A stretch of 11,052 bases of DNA from Clostridiaceae bacterium. GTDB taxonomy: Bacteria > Bacillota > Clostridia > Oscillospirales > Acutalibacteraceae. A program made the translations under genes and the position numbers. Below, one piece after another: positions 5,199 to 11,052 of the stretch. Numbering within the stretch: the stretch's first letter is position 1; the number at the start of each line of letters is the position of its first letter. The stretch is from positions 1 through 11,052 of the forward strand of contig JAEDFL010000056.1 of assembly GCA_016292785.1 (NCBI GenBank), read 5' to 3'. The notes beneath the pieces are model-generated. The model searched no databases and was not told the DNA's origin. It saw only the letters and a program-made list of their open reading frames with translations.

Positions 5199-5759
5199 AT
5201 GTCAAATGATGCCAGATGGTATGTTGTTCATACCTACTCGGGCTACGAGAACAAGGTAGCCACAAACGTTTTGAAAGCTGCCGAAAACCGTAAGATGCAG
5301 GATGAGATCCTTGAGGTCAAAATTCCTACCGAAACCGTCGTCGAGGTTCGTGAGGACGGCAAAACCCGTGAGGTGGAGCGTAAAATCTTTCCGGGTTATG
5401 TTATGGTTAAGATTGCAACTTTCCTTGACGAAAACGATATGCCTAAGATCAGCGATGAGGCATGGCTCGTTATCCGCAACACAAGAGGTGCGACGGGCTT
5501 TGTAGGTCCGGAGGGCAAGCCTATCCCCCTGACGGAGGAAGAGGTTTACAGACTCGGCGTTGAAAAGAAGGTTGTCGAAGTCAAGTATGAGGTTGGCGAC
5601 ACAGTCAACATCACCGATGAAATCTTTGAGGGCTTCACCGGTAAAGTCGAGGAGATCGACCTTGAAAACAATAAGGTCAAGGTTACGGTTTCCGCATTGT
5701 TCGGCAAGGAGACTCTGGTTGAGCTTGAGCTGGATCAGGTTGAACCCCTTGACGACTGA
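5199..5759 (+). CDS. nusG: transcription termination/antitermination factor NusG
   Basis: 186 aa, normal length. The NGN domain starts WYVVHTYSGYENKVATNV (7-24) and carries FPGYVMVKI (64-72) and VIRNTRGATGFVG (91-103), the face that binds the RNA polymerase clamp. The C-terminal KOW domain (about 131-186) includes VGDTVNITDEIFEGFTGKV and ends ELELDQVEPLDD. NusG modulates elongation, pausing and transcription-translation coupling. The RBS (CGGAGGA) is 6 bases before the ATG, and secE ends 24 bases upstream. Confidence 0.97.
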   Translation: MSNDARWYVVHTYSGYENKVATNVLKAAENRKMQDEILEVKIPTETVVEVREDGKTREVERKIFPGYVMVKIATFLDENDMPKISDEAWLVIRNTRGATGFVGPEGKPIPLTEEEVYRLGVEKKVVEVKYEVGDTVNITDEIFEGFTGKVEEIDLENNKVKVTVSALFGKETLVELELDQVEPLDD

Positions 5760-5776
5760 TGAAAAAACGATAATTA

Positions 5777-5828
5777 AGCCGCAAGGCTTGGTTTATATGT
5801 CCCCTTGGGGCATGGAGCTTCGGCTCCG
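5777..5828 (+). promoter_or_regulatory. hairpins between nusG and the L1 target
   Basis: Three compact palindromes follow one another: AAGCC-GCAA-GGCTT (5777-5790), CCCC-TT-GGGG (5801-5810) and GGAGC-TTCG-GCTCC (5815-5828, a UUCG tetraloop). None has a T-run, so they look like a structured leader or intercistronic region, not a terminator. No convincing separate promoter for rplK is visible. Confidence 0.5.
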
Positions 5829-5829
5829 T

Positions 5830-5874
5830 TGTGGGAGGAGCAAAAATTCTATCAAATTGCTCCGATGAACCACA
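5830..5874 (+). promoter_or_regulatory. ribosomal protein L1 binding site in the L11-L1 leader
   Basis: The fold is lower stem TGTGG/CCACA, an asymmetric internal loop GA (5835-5836) opposite GATGAA (5864-5869), and upper stem GGAGCA/TGCTCC closed by a 15-nt loop. The arrangement stem, GA, stem, GAUGAA, stem is that of the L1-binding site in 23S rRNA and in known L1 autoregulatory mRNAs, for example the methanogen L1 leader with GA opposite GAGAAA. It ends six bases before the rplK RBS, so excess L1 could repress translation of both rplK and rplA. Confidence 0.75.
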
Positions 5875-5894
5875 TTATTTTGGAGGTGCAAGAA

Positions 5895-6320
5895 ATGGCT
5901 CAGAAGGTAGTAGGCTTTATTAAGCTTCAGATCCCTGCCGGCAAAGCAACACCGGCACCGCCCGTTGGTCCGGCACTCGGTCAGCACGGCGTAAACATTA
6001 TGGCATTCACAAAAGAATTTAACGAGCGTACAAAGAACGACGCAGGTCTTATCATCCCTGTTGTTATCACGGTTTACGCAGACCGTACTTTTACATTCGT
6101 TACCAAGACACCGCCCGCAGCAGTTCTTATCAAGAAGGCTTGCGGAATCGAGAGCGGTTCAGGTGTGCCTAACAAGACAAAGGTTGCCACGATTACAAGT
6201 GAGCAGGTTAGAAAAATCGCTGAACAGAAGATGCCTGACTTAAATGCAGCAACGATCGAAACAGCAATGTCAATGATCGCCGGTACTGCACGCAGCATGG
6301 GCGTTACTGTTGTAGATTAA
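5895..6320 (+). CDS. rplK: 50S ribosomal protein L11
   Basis: 141 aa, exactly the usual size, when started at the ATG preceded by TGGAGGTG. An in-frame extension upstream to 5805 runs through the L1 target and lacks an RBS. The sequence is canonical: MAQKVVGFIKLQIPAG, KATPAPPVGPALGQHGVNI (17-35, hinge and N-terminal domain), KTPPAAVLIKKA, and the RNA-binding C-terminal domain ending MIAGTARSMGVTVVD. L11 shapes the GTPase-associated centre and is needed for RelA-type stringent sensing. It is followed 56 bases later by rplA. Confidence 0.97.
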   Translation: MAQKVVGFIKLQIPAGKATPAPPVGPALGQHGVNIMAFTKEFNERTKNDAGLIIPVVITVYADRTFTFVTKTPPAAVLIKKACGIESGSGVPNKTKVATITSEQVRKIAEQKMPDLNAATIETAMSMIAGTARSMGVTVVD

Positions 6321-6322
6321 TG

Positions 6323-6336
6323 CTCCCGCGTGGGAG
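6323..6336 (+). repeat. small intercistronic hairpin between rplK and rplA
   Basis: CTCCC-GCGT-GGGAG is a perfect 5-bp stem directly after the rplK stop codon, without a T-run. It may stabilise or process the message. Confidence 0.4.
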
Positions 6337-6376
6337 GTAAAATCCGATTTAACCACTATTCAGGGAGGAATATCTT

Positions 6377-7078
6377 ATGAAACACGGTAAGAAATATATT
6401 GAGAGCGCAAAGCTCGTTGACAGAGCTACGCTTTATGATCCGGCAGAGGCTCTTGATCTTGCAGTCAAGACTTCTTCCGCAAAGTTTGATGAAACTGTAG
6501 AAGTCCACGTTCGTCTTGGTGTTGACTCACGTCATGCCGATCAGCAGGTTCGTGGCGCCGTCGTTCTTCCGAACGGTACGGGTAAGAAAGTCAGAGTTGC
6601 TGTTTTCGCTAAGGGCGACGCAGCAGACGCTGCCGCAGCAGCAGGCGCAGAGATCGTCGGCGCTGAGGATCTTGTTGCTAAGATTCAGGGCGAAGGCTTC
6701 CTCGATTTCGACGTTGCTATCGCAGCTCCCAACATGATGGGACTTGTAGGTCGTCTCGGTAAGGTTCTTGGCCCTCGCGGTCTTATGCCTTCACCGAAAG
6801 CAGGTACGGTTACTCCTGATGTTGCTAAGGCTGTTGAAGAGGCTAAGGCAGGTAAGATCGAGTACCGTCTTGACAAGACAAACATCATTCACTGCCCGAT
6901 CGGCAAGGTTTCCTTCGGTTCTGAGAAGCTTCAGGAGAACTACAAGACTCTCCTTGACGCTATCAACAAGGCAAAGCCGGCAGCAGCAAAGGGTCAGTAC
7001 ATCAGAAGCTGCGTTGTTGCAACAACAATGGGCCCCGGCGTACGTATCAACCCTGCAAAGGCAGTTGTAACTGACTGA
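6377..7078 (+). CDS. rplA: 50S ribosomal protein L1
   Basis: 233 aa, the usual length. It starts MKHGKKYIESAKLVD and has the family signature LGPRGLMPSPKAGTV (131-145) and the C-terminal TTMGPGVRIN. L1 binds 23S rRNA helices 76-78, forms the mobile stalk at the E site, and in bacteria represses its own operon by binding the mRNA leader; the matching site is at 5830-5874. The RBS GGGAGGA is 7 bases before the ATG. It is the last gene of the cluster, followed by a strong terminator. Confidence 0.97.
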   Translation: MKHGKKYIESAKLVDRATLYDPAEALDLAVKTSSAKFDETVEVHVRLGVDSRHADQQVRGAVVLPNGTGKKVRVAVFAKGDAADAAAAAGAEIVGAEDLVAKIQGEGFLDFDVAIAAPNMMGLVGRLGKVLGPRGLMPSPKAGTVTPDVAKAVEEAKAGKIEYRLDKTNIIHCPIGKVSFGSEKLQENYKTLLDAINKAKPAAAKGQYIRSCVVATTMGPGVRINPAKAVVTD

Positions 7079-7084
7079 TAAATC

Positions 7085-7127
7085 AAAATAAAAAAGGTCG
7101 GGCTTTTCAGTCTGACCTTTTTTGATT
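7085..7127 (+). terminator. intrinsic terminator after rplA
   Basis: AAAAAAGGTC (7090-7099) pairs with GACCTTTTTT (7114-7123), with further AATC/GATT pairing outside. This gives a strong stem followed by T6. Confidence 0.9.
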
Positions 7128-7144
7128 ATTAAGGTGGTGAAAAA

Positions 7145-8734
7145 ATGAACGGTAAACAAAAGCAGCTGCTTGTTTCCTGCGTTTCGTATATATTTGTTTT
7201 TCTCGGCTTTGCCCTGTCGTATATGTTCACCTATCCGCAGTACGACGTCCTGATTTTCACAAGGGATTATGACGGAAATTTTCTTAACATCCTGAGTGAG
7301 GCTATTCACTACGGCAACGGCAGACTGCTCGGAAATGTCCTCGGATTCTATTTTTCACATCATTTCACGGCGGCGATTTTCGTCACGGCTTTTTTTCTGA
7401 CGCTGACCGTTTATCTCGCAAACCGTCTTTTCTTTGGCGGCAAAAGCAAATATATTTTCCCCATTGCCGTTCTGACCGCATTGCCTGCGATCGGAATAAT
7501 GCGTGAGGTCTACTGTATGATAGCGGCTTTCTGTAACTATGCCGTGCCGTTTGTTTTCGCTCTGATATCATGCAATCTGATAAAAAATCTGCGCTGCGGC
7601 GGCTCACGGCTGTTTCTCGTTCCGCTGGCTTTGTCATCGGTCTGTGCATGCCTTTTCAGCGAGAACACGACCGTTGTGCTGATTTGTCTTGCGGTTTTGA
7701 TAATAGTTTTTGATTTTATTAAAGAGAAAAAAATCACGGTATCGGGTGCGGTAAATCTTGTTTTTACGGCGGTAGGTACGGCAATAATGATTATGATCCC
7801 CCGTGTGACCGACACAACGGAAAAGCTCAGCTATTACAGAGGATATGTGACCGAGCCGATGTCGCTTTTATACAATGCGCTTTCCGCTCTGAGGAGCTTC
7901 GCCGTCCTTGCGGCTCAGTATTTGCCTGTCTATCTCGTCATCTCGGCGGTGATGATCTTCGTTTTATTCAGGAATTGCAAGCTCGGAAAATCATTTAAAA
8001 TCATATTGACTGCGTTGCTTTGCGCTCTTCCGCTCCTGAGCCTACTGACGCTTATCTTCTTTGAAAAAGCATCGGGCTTTTCGGCGGTATATCTGCTCGT
8101 TGAGATTGTTTATCTTTCTGCTGTGATTGCGGTTTCCGTTTTGTCAAAGCGAAAAGAGTTTATCATCTCAACGCTTGCAACGGTAATTCTCCTCGGAAGT
8201 GCAGTCGCACCGATGATGATAGTCAATCACAGAGGAGATAGAACTTTCTTCACGACCTTTGCAATTCTTTTGTGTTTTGCATTATACCTTGTTTCGGTTT
8301 CCGGTGAAGAAATGCACGTCAAGGCACAGCTAAAGCGGACTTTCCGCATCGCTTCGCCCGTTATTTTCGCAGCAATCAGTCTGACAATGCTCGTGCTGTG
8401 CGCTCAGAATTTTGCCTCATACTCTTTCAGAGCCGACTTTATTGCAAATCAGGCGACAAAAACGCTTGACATCTCTGTTCCCGAACTGCCGCACAGTCGC
8501 CTTGCCACGGAAAAGACCTTCAACCAGATTGATCCCTGTCTTTTGTTTGAAGGTGCCGTTCCGTCCTATTCGGTGATATCTTCCGAAGAATGGGAAAAGG
8601 GTGCGGAGTATAAAAAAATAACCGATTCGTCACCTGTTGAAGCGGTTGTAAACGGAATTAAATATTGGAATTTTAAGGATCCGGAATATCCCGAAAAGCT
8701 GTTTAATGCTTATTCGATGAGCAAGAACGGTTAA
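7145..8734 (+). CDS. polytopic membrane protein, DUF6056-like, function unknown
   Basis: 529 aa. The hydropathy pattern suggests about 12 transmembrane helices spread through residues 8-425, followed by a polar C-terminal domain of about 105 residues ending KLFNAYSMSKNG. The region after the first helix (TYPQYDVLIFTRDYDGNFLNILSEAIHYGNGRLLGNVLGFYF) recalls the DUF6056 family of large membrane proteins, some thought to relate to cell-surface glycan transfer; this is recognition from memory and the role is not proven. The RBS AAGGTGGTG lies just after the rplA terminator. I see no separate promoter, so expression may depend on read-through. Confidence 0.75.
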   Translation: MNGKQKQLLVSCVSYIFVFLGFALSYMFTYPQYDVLIFTRDYDGNFLNILSEAIHYGNGRLLGNVLGFYFSHHFTAAIFVTAFFLTLTVYLANRLFFGGKSKYIFPIAVLTALPAIGIMREVYCMIAAFCNYAVPFVFALISCNLIKNLRCGGSRLFLVPLALSSVCACLFSENTTVVLICLAVLIIVFDFIKEKKITVSGAVNLVFTAVGTAIMIMIPRVTDTTEKLSYYRGYVTEPMSLLYNALSALRSFAVLAAQYLPVYLVISAVMIFVLFRNCKLGKSFKIILTALLCALPLLSLLTLIFFEKASGFSAVYLLVEIVYLSAVIAVSVLSKRKEFIISTLATVILLGSAVAPMMIVNHRGDRTFFTTFAILLCFALYLVSVSGEEMHVKAQLKRTFRIASPVIFAAISLTMLVLCAQNFASYSFRADFIANQATKTLDISVPELPHSRLATEKTFNQIDPCLLFEGAVPSYSVISSEEWEKGAEYKKITDSSPVEAVVNGIKYWNFKDPEYPEKLFNAYSMSKNG

Positions 8735-8787
8735 ATCGGATTTTCGGTAGTCCCGTAATATAAACGCAAAATAAAGGGGTGAATTGT

Positions 8788-9060
8788 TTGAAATTCAAAA
8801 AGCTTCTCAGCTTTGTTCTTGCAATAAATTATGAATACAATGTCACCGAAAGCAGGGAAAGCTTCACCTTTGTTTATTCATGCCTGACCGAGCTTGAGGA
8901 CGGGTCGGTCGCCCTGCTCTATGAGAGTAAGGCGGCGGAAATCACATATAAAGTCTTTTCTGTTGACGAGCTGGTTTCTCCGGAAACAAAGGTCGGGAGA
9001 TTTGAAAAATTTTGGCAGAGGATCGTTACGGTTCTTATCAATCCCTTTCATTGCTTCTGA
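8788..9060 (+). CDS. short ORF resembling a sialidase-like protein with its middle deleted
   Basis: About 90 aa. I chose the TTG at 8788 because AAAGGGGTGA sits 8 bases before it; the in-frame GTG at 8779 lies inside that RBS. Residues 1-13 (LKFKKLLSFVLAI) look like a signal-peptide start. They run straight into a stretch about 30 residues later, FVYSCLTELEDGSVALLYES and ITYKVFSVDEL, which resembles the last blade of BNR/Asp-box sialidases (pattern YSCLTELPDGxIGLLYE, ITFxxFSLxxL). The catalytic region and the other blades are missing. The simplest reading is a decayed gene whose start and end were joined by a deletion. An unrelated short protein cannot be excluded. Confidence 0.5.
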   Translation: MKFKKLLSFVLAINYEYNVTESRESFTFVYSCLTELEDGSVALLYESKAAEITYKVFSVDELVSPETKVGRFEKFWQRIVTVLINPFHCF

Positions 9061-9064
9061 GTAT

Positions 9065-9105
9065 AAAAAATCCGGCGTAGGCAAAAGCTCCTGCGTCGGA
9101 TTTTT
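9065..9105. terminator. bidirectional terminator between convergent genes
   Basis: Sixteen positions pair between AAAAATCCGGCGTAGG (from 9066) and CCTGCGTCGGATTTTT (to 9105), including two G-T wobbles, around an 8-nt loop. A- and T-runs at the two ends suit both strands. It separates the sialidase-like remnant (plus) from hsp20 (minus). Confidence 0.85.
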
Positions 9106-9108
9106 ATA

Positions 9109-9567
9109 TTATTCAATTTCCAGCTTCTTTGATTCGGGAAGCTTCTCGTCCTTCTTAGGCAAGGTCAATTTGAGAACACCGTTGTCATACTTTGCTTTGA
9201 TGTGATCGGTATCAACACCGGATACATCAAACTGTCTGCTGTAAGAGCCGTAGGAACGTTCCATACGGACAATCTTGTTTTTCTCGTTCTTTTCCTCAAC
9301 CCTGCTGTGACGTTCGGCATTGACCGTAAGAGTGTCGCCGCTGATATCAAGGTTGATATCCTTTTTGTCAAATCCCGGCAGATCGGCTTCGAGCAGATAA
9401 TGATCTCCCTCATCGGTTACATCGGTTTTAAATTCTGCGAGATCCTGCGAGTCAAAAAATCCGCCGAAAGGATTTGTAAAGAAATTCCTTTCAAATTCCT
9501 CCATCTCACGGAAAGGATTATAAGTGTTTACGTGACGGTTGTTGTTTCTGCGTGTAAGTTCAAACAT
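9109..9567 (-). CDS. small heat-shock protein, Hsp20/alpha-crystallin family
   Basis: 152 aa from the ATG at 9565-9567, chosen because GGAGGT lies 7 bases upstream; an in-frame TTG five codons earlier sits on that RBS. The N-terminal arm (1-43) holds NPFREMEEFERNFFTNPFGG. The alpha-crystallin domain follows, with TDVTDEGDHYLLEADLPGF (48-66), LDISGDTLTVNAER (73-86) and the signature DNGVLKLTLPK (128-138). The protein ends in a short charged tail (PESKKLEIE). Such proteins form oligomers that hold unfolding proteins soluble in the cytoplasm. Its upstream region (9568-9892) contains a perfect CIRCE operator, suggesting HrcA control. Confidence 0.93.
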   Translation of the reverse strand: MFELTRRNNNRHVNTYNPFREMEEFERNFFTNPFGGFFDSQDLAEFKTDVTDEGDHYLLEADLPGFDKKDINLDISGDTLTVNAERHSRVEEKNEKNKIVRMERSYGSYSRQFDVSGVDTDHIKAKYDNGVLKLTLPKKDEKLPESKKLEIE

Positions 9568-9731
9568 AATCAATACCTCCAAAAATTATTGTATTTTAAT
9601 TATGTCGCCCTTTTCAATTTTTCATCCGACAAGGTCGGCATCAGTCGGAATTTTTACGCAACCCATCGGTCTCATCTCTTTTCTTAGGTTTCTTTTTTTT
9701 CTTTTGACAGCTATATTATATCCGTGATTAT

Positions 9732-9760
9732 GATATATTATGTTATCTACCTGTTAACAA
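9732..9760 (-). promoter_or_regulatory. candidate hsp20 promoter
   Basis: On the minus strand TTGTTA (9755-9760), 17 nt and TATATC (9732-9737) are the best spaced pair near CIRCE. Another -10-like TATAAT lies at 9715-9720 but has no good -35. The leader would be about 160 nt. It contains a small hairpin CCGAC-CTT-GTCGG (minus strand of 9626-9638). Confidence 0.4.
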
Positions 9761-9769
9761 ATTGTAAAT

Positions 9770-9796
9770 TTAGCACTCTATGCAAGAGAGTGCTAA
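9770..9796. promoter_or_regulatory. CIRCE operator (HrcA binding site)
   Basis: TTAGCACTC, then 9 nt, then GAGTGCTAA is an exact match to the CIRCE consensus. HrcA binds this inverted repeat and represses chaperone genes until heat shock titrates it. Here it lies between hsp20 (minus) and the metallophosphoesterase-like gene (plus). It is 9 bp upstream of the candidate hsp20 -35 and 37 bp upstream of the plus-strand -35. Confidence 0.95.
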
Positions 9797-9833
9797 TCAG
9801 AGGATTTAAGCATATAATTTCATACTGCTTTAA

Positions 9834-9862
9834 TTGACAGAGCGATAAAGAAAGTGTATTAT
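9834..9862 (+). promoter_or_regulatory. promoter of the metallophosphoesterase-like gene
   Basis: A consensus TTGACA (9834-9839), 17 nt and TATTAT (9857-9862) lie 30 bases before the ATG at 9893. Confidence 0.8.
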
Positions 9863-9892
9863 ATTAGTATCATTTCCCAAGGAGGAAGGACC

Positions 9893-10300
9893 ATGGCGAA
9901 AGGATTGCCCAATTCACATAAGCACATCAGAAACAAGCAAAAACCGCTTCAATTCGGCGGTGACGGAAAGTTTCGCATACTTCATCTGACGGATATCCAC
10001 GAGGTTGACCCCGAAATGGACGACGATCCCGATCAGCAAATTCCGACGAAAACGCACTGTGAACAGTTTGAAAGCTGGAAGAAAACGGGCGATATAGTCG
10101 CCGCTTTCTTCGGTCACGACCATGTCAATACCTTTACAATGGAAATCGACGGTATCAGACTTGTGCAAACTCCCGGCGCAGGCTACCACACCTACGGCGG
10201 CAGGCACGGCGGTCGGCTGATAATTCTGGACGAAAACAAACCGGATACATACGAAACGGAAAATATTTTTATCGACCGTGTTACCGACGGTAATTTATAA
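9893..10300 (+). CDS. internally deleted calcineurin-like metallophosphoesterase
   Basis: 135 aa with ATG after GGAGGAAGG. The first 48 residues match the start of a metallophosphoesterase, with motif I FRILHLTDIHEVD (27-39; metal ligands D34 and H36). The second half matches its end, with AAFFGHDHVNTF (70-81; GHDH), QTPGAGYHTYGGRHGGRLIILD (92-113) and KPDTYETE. The central motifs with the GD and GNH(D/E) metal and catalytic residues are missing; I expect intact relatives to be about 300 aa. The junction lies near residues 48-56 (PDQQIPTKTH), and the reading frame stays open. It cannot form the normal two-metal site, so it is probably an inactive, decaying gene despite its good promoter and RBS. 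The domain assignment is firm; the deletion size is an estimate. Confidence 0.8.
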   Translation: MAKGLPNSHKHIRNKQKPLQFGGDGKFRILHLTDIHEVDPEMDDDPDQQIPTKTHCEQFESWKKTGDIVAAFFGHDHVNTFTMEIDGIRLVQTPGAGYHTYGGRHGGRLIILDENKPDTYETENIFIDRVTDGNL

Positions 10301-10306
10301 TCATCG

Positions 10307-10345
10307 AAGCAGTACAAATCATTTTTTGGTTTGTACTGCTTTTTG
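10307..10345 (+). terminator. terminator after the metallophosphoesterase-like gene
   Basis: AAGCAGTACAAA (10307-10318) pairs perfectly with TTTGTACTGCTT (10330-10341), followed by T residues. Confidence 0.9.
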
Positions 10346-10390
10346 ATGCATTACACGAAATAAGATCATATTTTTTAGTGCTAACTGTTA

Positions 10391-10428
10391 TTATGGTTTC
10401 AAAAATGGACTTGAACCAATGACTTTCG
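10391..10428 (-). pseudogene. degenerate 3' fragment of a tRNA-Met-like gene
   Basis: The stretch 10406-10428 matches the T-arm and variable-loop end of tRNA-fMet (10500-10522) at 21 of 23 positions, including GGACTTGAACCAA. A decayed acceptor/CCA end (TGGTT, from 10394) precedes it. The anticodon and D-arm parts are not recognisable, and a functional tRNA cannot fold. Confidence 0.6.
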
Positions 10429-10451
10429 CTCGTCGGTCTCAAACCCTTGAT

Positions 10452-10485
10452 AAAAAAAGAAAAGATCTGCCCCAAGGACAGATCT
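10452..10485 (-). terminator. terminator of tRNA-fMet
   Basis: On the minus strand AGATCTG (10479-10485) pairs with CAGATCT (10463-10469) around a 9-nt loop and is followed by TTTCTTTTTTT. Confidence 0.85.
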
Positions 10486-10486
10486 G

Positions 10487-10562
<76 letters not shown>

Positions 10563-10598
10563 ATATTTAATTTTGCCTTTCTCTCAAGGCGCTTAATT

Positions 10599-10627
10599 AT
10601 TATATAACTTTGAGGTGGATTTGTCAA
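10599..10627 (-). promoter_or_regulatory. promoter of tRNA-fMet
   Basis: On the minus strand a full-consensus TTGACA (10622-10627), 17 nt and TATAAT (10599-10604). Confidence 0.9.
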
Positions 10628-10695
10628 TAGTTTTTTTATATTTTTTGTATTTATACCTTGCGGACAGAATAATTGAATAACTTTTCATAAAACTC

Positions 10696-10724
10696 TTTAC
10701 AAAAGCAAAAAAATATGATAAAAT
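10696..10724 (+). promoter_or_regulatory. promoter of tRNA-Val
   Basis: TTTACA (10696-10701), 17 nt and TAAAAT (10719-10724) lie 11 bases before the tRNA. Confidence 0.8.
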
Positions 10725-10735
10725 AACAGCACTTT

Positions 10736-10812
10736 GAGGGTGTAGCTCAGTTGGTTAGAGTACTTGCTTGACATGCAAGGGGTCGATGGTTCAAATCCAT
10801 TCATCCTCACCA
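10736..10812 (+). tRNA. tRNA-Val (anticodon GAC)
   Basis: The acceptor GAGGGTG pairs with CATCCTC (one G-T). The D-arm is GCTCAGTTGGTTAGAGT. The anticodon stem CTTGC/GCAAG encloses TTGACAT, with GAC at 10770-10772. The T-arm is GGTTCAAATCC, the discriminator base is A, and CCA is encoded. Confidence 0.96.
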
Positions 10813-10814
10813 TT

Positions 10815-10846
10815 AAACGCCCGTGATTTTCGGGCGTTTTTTCTTT
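10815..10846 (+). terminator. terminator of tRNA-Val
   Basis: AAACGCCCG (10815-10823) pairs with CGGGCGTTT (10831-10839), followed by TTTCTTTTT. Confidence 0.9.
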
Positions 10847-10862
10847 TTCCGGAGGTGGATGT

Positions 10863-11052
10863 ATGATTCCGAAAAAAATTCACTATTGCTGGTTTGGCGG
10901 AGGGGAGAAGCCCAAATCCGTTAAAAAATGTATCGCAAGCTGGAAAAAATATTGTCCCGATTACGAAATAATCGAATGGAACGAGAGCAATTACGATGTC
11001 AATTCCGTCGGATACACAAAAATGTGTGCCGAGGAGGGTAAGTATGCTTTTC
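10863..11052 (+). CDS. GT32-type glycosyltransferase, 5' end only
   Basis: The first 63 codons are visible and the gene continues past the window. The opening MIPKKIHYCWFGGGEKPKS followed by SWKKYCPDYEIIEWNE is the typical N-terminus of glycosyltransferase family 32 (Och1-like, capsule or exopolysaccharide sugar transfer). The DXD metal-binding motif would lie downstream, beyond the window. GGAGGT lies 6 bases before the ATG. It follows the tRNA-Val terminator and may start a surface polysaccharide locus, which cannot be judged here. Confidence 0.85.
   Translation, partial: MIPKKIHYCWFGGGEKPKSVKKCIASWKKYCPDYEIIEWNESNYDVNSVGYTKMCAEEGKYAF

Noticed and set aside
9565..9600. RNA thermometer over the hsp20 RBS
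   Set aside because: A CAATA/TATTG pairing is possible but leaves GGAGG in the loop, so it would not mask the RBS.
10374..10388. TTAGTGCTAAC as a second CIRCE
   Set aside because: Only one imperfect half-site is present, with no TTAGCACTC partner 9 bases away.

Overview
The window looks like a chromosomal segment of a low-to-mid GC Gram-positive anaerobe, probably a gut Clostridia member (Oscillospiraceae/Ruminococcaceae-like). The reasons are the gene order rpmG-secE-nusG-rplK-rplA, strong AGGAGG-type ribosome binding sites, canonical sigma-A promoters (TTGACA, 17 nt, TATAAT), a CIRCE heat-shock operator, an ArsC/Spx-family protein and intrinsic terminators. The genus is inference; no species is claimed.

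Left part (1-2700): the 3' end of a MerR-type regulator gene is followed by a small, MITE-like inverted-repeat element (268-485). On the minus strand lie a beta-propeller glycosidase-like gene (517-1896) and a slightly short 23S-rRNA-intervening-sequence (S23) type four-helix-bundle gene (2014-2343). Upstream of the S23 gene is a striking array of AATGATG/CATCATT heptamers separated by mini-hairpins (2392-2559). The array abuts the terminator of tRNA-Ser(GGA) (2604-2696, minus). A 9-bp direct repeat that carries near-identical promoters brackets the S23 gene.

Middle part (2700-7130): an ArsC/Spx-like gene and an MltG-type lytic transglycosylase gene form a minus-strand pair with a strong promoter. 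A small, divergent gene for a 54-aa protein follows. A possible non-coding transcript and a structured leader precede rpmG-secE-nusG, and a leader with a convincing ribosomal protein L1 target precedes rplK-rplA. The cluster ends at a strong terminator. Together these genes supply ribosomal proteins L33, L11 and L1, the SecE translocase subunit and the NusG elongation factor.

Right part (7145-11052): a 12-TM-like DUF6056-type membrane protein is followed by a 90-codon ORF that looks like the two ends of a sialidase-like gene joined together. Then come an Hsp20 gene (minus), a perfect CIRCE element, and a 135-aa metallophosphoesterase whose middle is missing. tRNA-fMet (minus) has a decayed tRNA 3'-end copy beside it. 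tRNA-Val(GAC) (plus) and the start of a GT32-type glycosyltransferase close the window.

The core cluster is ordinary. The second-look material is the S23 gene with its palindromic array and duplicated promoter, the two neighbouring internally deleted genes, the inverted-repeat element, the candidate RNA leaders and the tRNA fragment.
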